Shown here: positions 58,468 to 64,000 of the stretch, one piece after another
Position numbering within the stretch: position 1 is the stretch's first letter
How the letters are laid out: the number at the start of each line of letters is the position of its first letter
Assembly (NCBI GenBank): GCA_963770375.1
Contig: CAVYPM010000006.1
Span: forward strand, 186,001 to 250,000
Direction: 5' to 3'
Length of the DNA stretch: 64,000 nt
From: DASVBE01 sp963770375
GTDB taxonomy: Bacteria; Actinomycetota; Actinomycetes; Streptosporangiales; Streptosporangiaceae
Program-made: the position numbers and the translations under genes
Notes under the pieces: model-generated
What the model was told of the DNA's origin: nothing
What the model saw: only the letters and a program-made list of their open reading frames with translations
Database searches by the model: none

Positions 58468-59405
58468 CCGCAGTGCCTGCGCGGGCCAGGGCCCTGGCGC
58501 GGATCGTGCAGCCAGGCGAGCAGGCCGGGTGGCGCCAGTCCGGCAACCCGGTCGTGGTAGCGGGCGACCTCCGCGTCGCTGAGGACCTCGCGGCCCGCGC
58601 CGGACCGGCCCCGGCGGAAGAAGGCCGCGTTGCTCTTGAACACCCCGGCCGTCGGGACCAGCCGGTCGGCGTTGCCCCGCATGCCCTCGAAGCTGGCCGC
58701 CCGGACGAGGGCCGGCCAGGCCGGCTCCGGCACATCGAGGCCGAGCCATCCGGCCATCCGCCGCATCTGCCCCTCGAGGTCGGCGGACAGCTCGTCGTAG
58801 TGCACGAGCAGCACGTTGGGCGCCGCACGCCGGGCCCAGGCGTCGGACAGGTGCCAGAGCAGGCCGGGCAGCGAGTCCAGGTCGTCCCGCGGGTCCTGGC
58901 TGGCCACCCAGGGAGCCGCGTCGCCGTTGACGTAGGCCATCAGCCAGTCGTGCAGCGGCTTGCGCGGCCGCGGCGACCCGGCCGGCGGGGGCGCCCCGGT
59001 CAGCGCGGCGATCCGGGCCCGGTCCAGGTTGTCGCCCTGGTGGTAGAGGGACACCGCGGTGTCCAGCGGGTGCCGGCCGGTGACGATGTACCGGGCCCGC
59101 GGGTCGAGCGGGATCCCGTCCAGCGGGGTGTGCGTCTTGATGAACCGCCGGTGCCGCTGCGCGGCCAGTACGGCCAGCACCTCCTCGCGCGGCGTGATCA
59201 GGTGGTCCAGCCAGGGGGACAGCTCGCTGAGCGGGGCCGGCAGCTCCGCGGTCCGGAAGATCAGCAGGGCGCAGATCATCTGCACCCAGGTCGTCCCGGT
59301 CTTGGACCGGGTGCTGATCACTATGTCGCCGTCGCGGAACTCCACGCCCGCCCAGCGGGCGCTGTCCTCCTCATCGTTGACGTACCGGTGCAGGTCGGCC
59401 ACCAA
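58464..59405 (-). CDS. Sulfotransferase (PAPS-dependent)
   Basis: A 313-aa cytosolic-type sulfotransferase. PAPS-binding loop STRSKTGTTW (31-40), the catalytic loop KTHTPLDGIP with H92, the 3'-phosphate motif GRHPLDTAVS with R111 and S119, and a C-terminal RRGRSGAGREVL that matches the RKGxxGDWK-like loop only loosely. It would transfer sulfate to a hydroxyl of a small molecule. The listed start is TTG 59405, with GTG 59402 next to it; neither has a ribosome site and the frame stays open further upstream, so the start is uncertain. The C terminus overlaps the 66-aa gene by 4 bp. It may modify the product of the P450 cassette. Confidence 0.88.
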   Translation of the reverse strand: MVADLHRYVNDEEDSARWAGVEFRDGDIVISTRSKTGTTWVQMICALLIFRTAELPAPLSELSPWLDHLITPREEVLAVLAAQRHRRFIKTHTPLDGIPLDPRARYIVTGRHPLDTAVSLYHQGDNLDRARIAALTGAPPPAGSPRPRKPLHDWLMAYVNGDAAPWVASQDPRDDLDSLPGLLWHLSDAWARRAAPNVLLVHYDELSADLEGQMRRMAGWLGLDVPEPAWPALVRAASFEGMRGNADRLVPTAGVFKSNAAFFRRGRSGAGREVLSDAEVARYHDRVAGLAPPGLLAWLHDPRQGPGPRRHCG

Positions 59406-59682
59406 TCGAGGGTAACCAGGAGCGGTCAGGCCTTCCGGCCGCGCCGCCGACGTTGGGGACGTCCGCGGGCCCCGGCTGGCCCGGGTCCGGGCTCTGGAAC
59501 CCCCGCGAGGCTAACGCGACGTCCACGATCTGCGGGTACACCTGCTGGTACGCCTCCCCCGCAGCCCGGTCGACCGGGTAGTTGAGGCGGCCGCCCAGCC
59601 AGTAGTTCCAGATCCGCGCCGAGTGCGGAACGGTGGTGTCAGCATCGGAGGGAAGTCCGGGTTCGGGCGCTACGTCGGTCAT
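59371..59682 (-). pseudogene. N-terminal fragment of a DUF574 SAM-dependent methyltransferase
   Basis: From ATG 59682 the frame gives TTVPHSARIWNYWLGGRLNY, then PVDRAAGEAYQQVYPQIVDV and ALASRGFQ, the start of the DUF574 (Methyltransf_19) family of actinobacteria. These proteins are normally about 270 aa, with the SAM-binding DIGTGLPT loop near residue 75. Here homology stops after about 65 residues and the frame continues as unrelated Pro/Gly sequence into the sulfotransferase start. The rest of the gene has been lost, apparently by a deletion that brought the sulfotransferase next to it. Confidence 0.8.
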
Positions 59683-59754
59683 CGGCACAGTCCTGTCCGC
59701 TCGGCCGTTCCGTGCCCGACGATACCTAACTGTCCGGTTTCCGCAAGACCGTCA

Positions 59755-60693
59755 TCACAGGTCCCTGGCGGCCAGGAAGGCGCGGTTGTCCCGCTGGTCC
59801 CGCGCCGCCCGGGCGAACCGCTCCGCGGTGCGGGGAAAGATGTCCTGCTCGACCACGAGCCAGCCGCCGAAGCCGATGCCGCGGATGCCGTCCAGGATCG
59901 CGTCGGTGTCCAGGTCGCCGTCGCCCAGCGCGCAGAACGCCTCACGGGCCCAGATGTCGGTCACCGGCCCCCCTTCCGCGATGACCTGCCGCATCACCCC
60001 GAGCTGGGCGTCCTTGAGGTGCACGTGGTTGATCCGCTCACCCCAGTCCCGCAGCATGGCCACCGGGTCGCCGCCGCCGAGCATCATGTGCCCGGTCTCC
60101 AGGCACAGCCCGATGTCGGACAGGTCAAGGACCCGCTCGATCTCCCAGGGCGCCTCGACGTTCGTGCCGGTCTCCGGGTGGAACGTCGGCTCGTAGCCCC
60201 GGTCCCGGCAGCGGGCGATGACCCGGGCCAGCCCGGCCGCGAACCGCTTCCACGCGTCCGCGTCCAGCCCGGCCGACGGGTCGGTCACGGACCGGCCGGG
60301 GCGGGCGCGCCGCGCCTCGGTGCCCGCGTCGGCCAGCGTCGGCCGCGGCGGCGGGCCCGGCAGGTACCCGCGGACCGCGTCGAAGATGTCCAGCAGCGTG
60401 TCCAGGTCGGGCAGGGTTGCCTCGAGGGCGTCCGGGTCGGCGTACGGCAGTTCCAGGTAGGCCCCGGCCAGGCCGAGCCCGCGCTCGGCCAGCCGCTCGC
60501 CGAGCACCTCGGCCGGACCCAGGTAGCCGGCCGGGCCCAGGTCGATGCCCGCGTAACCGGCCTCCGCGACCTGGTCGAGCACGGACAGCCCGTCGGGCAC
60601 GTTCGGGTCGTGGCCGACGGTGACCTCGAAGGCGCCGTAGCTGACCGGGGCGTTGGCGACGGCGATCGCGCCTGCGGCGCCGGTGGGTTCCAT
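59755..60693 (-). CDS. Sugar phosphate isomerase/epimerase (IolE-like TIM barrel)
   Basis: A 312-aa xylose-isomerase-like TIM barrel. Metal-binding positions are visible in FHPETGTNVE, CLETGHMMLGGGDP, HVHLKD and LVVEQD, the pattern of inosose dehydratase (IolE) and related epimerases. It likely acts on a keto-sugar or inosose. ATG 60693 with GAGGT 4 bases upstream is chosen; the frame open to 61548 is the shadow of the dehydrogenase gene. Last gene of the polyol operon, 35 bp after the Gfo/Idh/MocA stop. The substrate cannot be fixed from the sequence alone. Confidence 0.88.
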   Translation of the reverse strand: MEPTGAAGAIAVANAPVSYGAFEVTVGHDPNVPDGLSVLDQVAEAGYAGIDLGPAGYLGPAEVLGERLAERGLGLAGAYLELPYADPDALEATLPDLDTLLDIFDAVRGYLPGPPPRPTLADAGTEARRARPGRSVTDPSAGLDADAWKRFAAGLARVIARCRDRGYEPTFHPETGTNVEAPWEIERVLDLSDIGLCLETGHMMLGGGDPVAMLRDWGERINHVHLKDAQLGVMRQVIAEGGPVTDIWAREAFCALGDGDLDTDAILDGIRGIGFGGWLVVEQDIFPRTAERFARAARDQRDNRAFLAARDL

Positions 60694-60728
60694 GCGTACC
60701 TCGCTGTCAGGTTCGGGCCGGGCCGGGT

Positions 60729-61844
60729 TCACCGGCCGGCCAGGCTGGTGGGGGCCTCGACCGGCCGCCCGCTGCGATGGCTCCTGATGACGGATTCGGC
60801 GAGCGCGATGTCGCGCACGGCGTCCAGGCCGGGGGTCACCGGCGCGGTGCCGTTGACCACGCAGTCCCAGAACGCGGCCAGCTCGCGCTTGAACCCGCTC
60901 TCGTACGAGATGACCTCCTCGGTGCGCCACGACCGGGTCGTTCCTGGCTCGCCGCCCTCGACGGCCAGCGTCGCGGGCTCGTTGCGCAGGAACGGCGACG
61001 GGAACGACAGCGTCACCCGGCGGTCCGGCGCGAACAGCGCGAACTCCATCGAGTAGCGGGTGATGCCGGGCAGGTCCATCCAGTGGATAGCGACCGGGAC
61101 GCTGCCGAAGCGCAGCATCGCGGTCACGCTGTCGTCGCGCACGTCCACGTAGTCGAGCCGGTCCGGCTCGCCGAGCAGCCCGCGCACGGTGTTGAACTCG
61201 TGCACCATCGTGTCCAGCAGCACCGGCTGGTAGATCCGCCGCTCGAACTCGGTGGCGTCCGCGCCGAGGGCCGAGGCGACGCTCGCGTCGTGCTCGGCGC
61301 GCAGCCGCCCGGCCAGCTCGGCGGGCAGCGCGGCCGGCGGCGGCAGCAGCGGGTAGTGCCCGACGTAGGGCAGGAACGGCGACTCCAGCGTGGTCACCCG
61401 CAGCAGCCGGGTCCCGGTCAGCCCGGCGGCCTCCTTCTGGAAGGCCAGGAAGGCCGGGTCGTAGCGCTTGGGGTAGCCGACCATGAGCACGGTCCCGGCC
61501 CGCTCCGCGGCGGCCAGCATCGCCTGGCCCTCGGCGACCGAGTAGCACACCGGCTTCTCGGCCAGCACGTGCAGGCCCGCCTCGGCGGCCGCGATGGCGA
61601 TCGGCGCGTGGCTGCCCGAGGTCAGCACCAGCACCGCGTCCAGCGGCTCGGCGATCAGGTCACGCCAGTCGGTGAAGACCGGCGGGCCGCCGAACCGTTC
61701 CGCGCAGGCCCGGGCGTTATCCGGCATCAGGTCGCAGACCGCCGCGACCTCGAACTGGCCCGCCAGCTCGCTCAGGTAGTGCAGGTGCATGACCTGGGCG
61801 ATGATCCCGGTGCCCACCACGCCGGTCCGTAGCCGCCTCGTCAT
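60729..61844 (-). CDS. Gfo/Idh/MocA-family oxidoreductase
   Basis: A 371-aa NAD(P)-dependent dehydrogenase. The Rossmann fold starts at TGVVGTGIIAQVMHL and the catalytic Lys is K97 in LAEKPV; a C-terminal alpha/beta substrate domain contains VHEFNTVRGLLGEP, with the His that usually pairs with Lys. The family oxidises sugars and inositols (glucose-fructose oxidoreductase, inositol 2-dehydrogenase). The ATG overlaps the stop of the zinc dehydrogenase (ATGA), so the two are coupled. With the flanking barrels it fits an inositol- or keto-sugar-degrading pathway. Confidence 0.92.
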   Translation of the reverse strand: MTRRLRTGVVGTGIIAQVMHLHYLSELAGQFEVAAVCDLMPDNARACAERFGGPPVFTDWRDLIAEPLDAVLVLTSGSHAPIAIAAAEAGLHVLAEKPVCYSVAEGQAMLAAAERAGTVLMVGYPKRYDPAFLAFQKEAAGLTGTRLLRVTTLESPFLPYVGHYPLLPPPAALPAELAGRLRAEHDASVASALGADATEFERRIYQPVLLDTMVHEFNTVRGLLGEPDRLDYVDVRDDSVTAMLRFGSVPVAIHWMDLPGITRYSMEFALFAPDRRVTLSFPSPFLRNEPATLAVEGGEPGTTRSWRTEEVISYESGFKRELAAFWDCVVNGTAPVTPGLDAVRDIALAESVIRSHRSGRPVEAPTSLAGR

Positions 61845-63046
61845 GATGCTGTGCTCCCGTCCGTTGCCGCTGATCGCGGTTCTGTGCTTATCCCGGCCGC
61901 GGGCGCCGCCGGGTCCACTACGACCTGCATGGCCTCGCCGGACTGCGCGACGGCCAGTGCCTCGGCTACCTCGCCGAGGCCGAACCGGTGGGTGACGATC
62001 TCGCCGAACGGGTACCGGCCCTGGTTCGCGGCCAGCATCCGCATCGACGGCTCGTACGACGACGCCTTCTCGCCGCCGATGCCGAGCACGGTGACGCTCC
62101 TGGTGCAGATCGCCGAGTTGGGGTTCACCGGGACCGGGCCCATGTCCACGAACGTGCCGGCCTCGATCACCACGCCGCCGGTGCGTACCAGCGCCAGCGC
62201 CTCGGTGAAGGTGTCAGGGAACCCGCTGCAGTCGATCACGATGTCGGCGCCCAGGCCGCGGGTGGCCGCAGCCACCGCGGCGGCCCGCTCAGGACCGTCC
62301 GTCGCGGTCACATCCAGAAGCAGGTCCGCGCCGAACGTGCCTGCCATCTCCAGCCGGCCGCGGAGCCGGTCAGTGGCGATGATCGTGCTTGCGCCGGACA
62401 GCCGCGCCTTGATCACGTGGCAGAGCCCGAGCGGTCCCACTCCGAGCACGGCGACCGTGTACCCGGACGGGCTGGCGCCCTGCAGGCCGAGCAGGGTCAT
62501 CGCGGTCTCCACCCCGTGCGTCACCGCCATCACCTCGGTGAGTACCGCCACTTCGTCGGGCAGCTCCTCCGGCACCCGGAACAGCCGGCTGCGCGGCAGC
62601 AGGTACAGGTACTCGGCCCAGCCGCCGAGCAGGTACGGCGGCTGGGCACAGTTCAGGCTGTTCCCGTAGTCCTCCAGGTGCTGGCAGAAGTAGTACGGGT
62701 AGCCGCCGGTGCAGTAGTAGCACCGGCCGCACGGCACGTTGGCCCCGGGCACGACCCGGTCACCTGGGCGGAGTGGCTCGCCCGCCGAATCCCGTACCCC
62801 TTCTCCTACGGCCACGATCGTCCCGACGTTCTCATGCCCGCAGATCAGCGGGTAGGCGATCTCCCGTTCGTGCGGGGTGCCGACGTACTGCCGGGACTCG
62901 CCGCGGTAGGTGTGCTTGTCGGTGCCGCAGATGCCGGACAGCGACATCTTCAGGAGCACCGCGCCCGGGCCGGGGTCGCTGACCGGGAACTCCCGGACGC
63001 CAATGCGGCCCGGCGCCTCCATCACCGCGGCGCGGCTGGTCACCAT
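61841..63046 (-). CDS. Zinc-binding alcohol/polyol dehydrogenase (MDR family)
   Basis: A 401-aa medium-chain dehydrogenase. Catalytic zinc ligands C40 (GICGTDKH), H71 and E72 (CGHENVG); structural zinc Cys cluster in CGRCYYCTGGYPYYFC; NAD fold at VAVLGVGPLGLCHV. Members include sorbitol, threonine and inositol-type dehydrogenases. The start is ATG 63046, 5 bp after the stop of the next upstream gene in the operon, with a GTG codon directly following. Its TGA overlaps the Gfo/Idh/MocA start. It probably oxidises a polyol in the same pathway as the neighbouring enzymes. Confidence 0.92.
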   Translation of the reverse strand: MVTSRAAVMEAPGRIGVREFPVSDPGPGAVLLKMSLSGICGTDKHTYRGESRQYVGTPHEREIAYPLICGHENVGTIVAVGEGVRDSAGEPLRPGDRVVPGANVPCGRCYYCTGGYPYYFCQHLEDYGNSLNCAQPPYLLGGWAEYLYLLPRSRLFRVPEELPDEVAVLTEVMAVTHGVETAMTLLGLQGASPSGYTVAVLGVGPLGLCHVIKARLSGASTIIATDRLRGRLEMAGTFGADLLLDVTATDGPERAAAVAAATRGLGADIVIDCSGFPDTFTEALALVRTGGVVIEAGTFVDMGPVPVNPNSAICTRSVTVLGIGGEKASSYEPSMRMLAANQGRYPFGEIVTHRFGLGEVAEALAVAQSGEAMQVVVDPAAPAAGISTEPRSAATDGSTAS

Positions 63047-63051
63047 CGGCG

Positions 63052-64000
63052 TCAGGCCCCCGGCGCGGGCGCCGCGGCCAGTGCCTGGCGCAGTCCCTCC
63101 AGGGAGGCCAGCACGCCGTCTTCCGGGGTCAGGTTCGGGTCCTCGTGCTCGATCGAGATCGTGTCCGTCAGGCCGGCCTGCTGCAGGGCCTGGACCAGGG
63201 CCACCCAGTCGGGCGCCGGGTGGCCGGCGCCGACCGCGCAGAAGTGCCAGGCCATGTCGGCCGGCGCGGCGCGGGGCCAGCCGAAGTCCAGGCTTCCGGT
63301 CATGGCCAGCCGGGCCGGGTCGATGAGCGTGTCCTTGCCGTGCGACCAGCCGATGAAGCCGTCCAGCGCGCCGATGACCCTGACCGGGTCCATGCCCTGC
63401 CACCAGAAGTGGCTGGGGTCCAGGTTGACCAGCACGTTGTCCCCGGTTACCTCGCGCAGCAGCAGGAACGACTCGGCGTTGTAGATCGAGGTGCCCGGGT
63501 GCAGCTCCAGGCAGATCCGCACCCCGGGCGCGGCCGTGGCGGCCCAGCGGGACAGTTCCCGCCAGTACGGCTCGATCCGCTCGCGCCACTGCCAGTCCCA
63601 CAGCCCTTCCATGTCGGGCAGCCAGGCGCCGCCGGCGAACACCGGCCAGCCACCGCCGCCCGGGCCGCCGGGGCAGCCGCTCATGGCCACTACCGTCGGG
63701 ACCCCGAGGCTGTGCGCCAGCTGCACGGTGGCCCGCAGGTCGGCGTCGTGCCTGCGGCCCACCGCCGGGTCCGGGTGCAGCGGGTTCCCCGACACGTTGA
63801 GCGCGCCGAGGGTAACCCCGTGCCCGGCCAGCTCACCGGTCAGCGCGTCCCGGGCCGCGGCGCTGGCGGACAGCTCGGCGAGGCTGGCGTGCGGCGCCGG
63901 CGAGTAGCCGCCGGTGCCGAACTCGACGCGGCTGATCCCGTGCCCGGCGCACCAGGCCAGCGCCTGCGACCGGGTCAGATGCTCGAAGGCGTCCGTGAGG
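63052..64000 (-). CDS. Sugar phosphate isomerase/epimerase, partial (5' end outside the window)
   Basis: A second xylose-isomerase-like barrel, about 315 visible residues, continuing beyond the right edge without a start. The visible N-terminal part reads QALAWCAGHGISRVEFGTGG; metal-binding motifs are CLELHPGTSIYN, NLDPSHFWWQG, GWSHGKD and SIEHEDPN. LDPSHFWWQG is typical of the barrel enzymes found next to Gfo/Idh/MocA dehydrogenases. A GTG in the middle (63795) must not be taken as the start because homology and codon usage continue upstream. First visible gene of the operon that includes 61841-63046, 60729-61844 and 59755-60693. Confidence 0.88.
   Translation of the reverse strand, partial: LTDAFEHLTRSQALAWCAGHGISRVEFGTGGYSPAPHASLAELSASAAARDALTGELAGHGVTLGALNVSGNPLHPDPAVGRRHDADLRATVQLAHSLGVPTVVAMSGCPGGPGGGGWPVFAGGAWLPDMEGLWDWQWRERIEPYWRELSRWAATAAPGVRICLELHPGTSIYNAESFLLLREVTGDNVLVNLDPSHFWWQGMDPVRVIGALDGFIGWSHGKDTLIDPARLAMTGSLDFGWPRAAPADMAWHFCAVGAGHPAPDWVALVQALQQAGLTDTISIEHEDPNLTPEDGVLASLEGLRQALAAAPAPGA

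Noticed and set aside
1..64000. tRNA, rRNA, CRISPR, prophage or transposase features
   Set aside because: Reading the sequence and all frames gave no tRNA cloverleaf, no repeat-spacer array, no integrase or transposase domain. Covariance and CRISPR tools were not available, so small RNA genes cannot be fully excluded.

Overview
The window looks like a chromosomal segment of a high-GC, filamentous soil actinomycete, most likely Streptomycetales or Streptosporangiales; I cannot name a genus. The basis is the very high GC and GC-rich third codon positions, frequent GTG starts, two Lsr2 nucleoid proteins, an AfsR/SARP-type regulator, and DUF574, DUF1684, DUF1707 and DUF2332 proteins. There is no rRNA, tRNA, CRISPR array, transposase or phage gene.

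Layout. 0.4-5.8 kb: a threonine-dehydratase-like PLP enzyme translationally coupled to a small Cys-rich protein, an NTF2-like protein, a TPR protein, a small ORF with a probable frameshift, phosphoglucomutase and a small unknown protein. 5.9-12.7 kb: a NarL-type two-component pair, then three regulator/target sets with visible operator dyads (MarR/YceI/DUF2332 and MerR/MFS). 12.9-20.1 kb: lsr2 copy 1, a gene-poor stretch with a long hairpin, a lipoprotein, an adenosine-deaminase-family enzyme, an FtsX-type permease with no adjacent ATPase, and a PadR/DUF1707 pair with a dyad. 20.3-30.6 kb: a giant indolepyruvate ferredoxin oxidoreductase, a Ca2+/H+ exchanger, amidase, FAD oxidoreductase, TetR, DUF1684 and lsr2 copy 2. 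30.9-34.4 kb: a secreted PASTA-repeat protein with a broken 5' end and an M20 amidohydrolase.

34.4-45.4 kb is one coherent catabolic locus. Two peptide-ABC ATPases diverge, across a promoter with a GntR-like dyad, from a tightly coupled run: M19 dipeptidase, two permeases, a binding lipoprotein, a CocE/NonD hydrolase, a GntR/FCD regulator, an ornithine-cyclodeaminase-like enzyme and a remnant of a D-amino-acid-dehydrogenase-like gene. Import, peptide or amide cleavage, then amino-acid oxidation is the inferred flow; the substrate is unknown. 45.4-50.2 kb: two divergent MMPL exporters flanking a 19-bp inverted repeat. 50.3-51.8 kb: a GH51 arabinofuranosidase.

51.8-59.7 kb is the most unusual part: a gene-poor stretch with a small secreted peptide with an excellent ribosome-binding site and a Trp-rich C terminus, a 1048-aa SARP/NB-ARC/TPR regulator, and a compact cassette of a small membrane protein, a P450 with a degenerate I-helix motif and a 66-aa protein, followed by a sulfotransferase and a truncated DUF574 methyltransferase. 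59.8-64.0 kb: a sugar/polyol catabolic operon (two xylose-isomerase-like barrels, Gfo/Idh/MocA dehydrogenase, zinc dehydrogenase) running off the right edge.

At least four single-base frame breaks (near 3543, 32630, 32884 and 35369) sit in otherwise well-conserved genes; assembly indels should be excluded before these are called pseudogenes.
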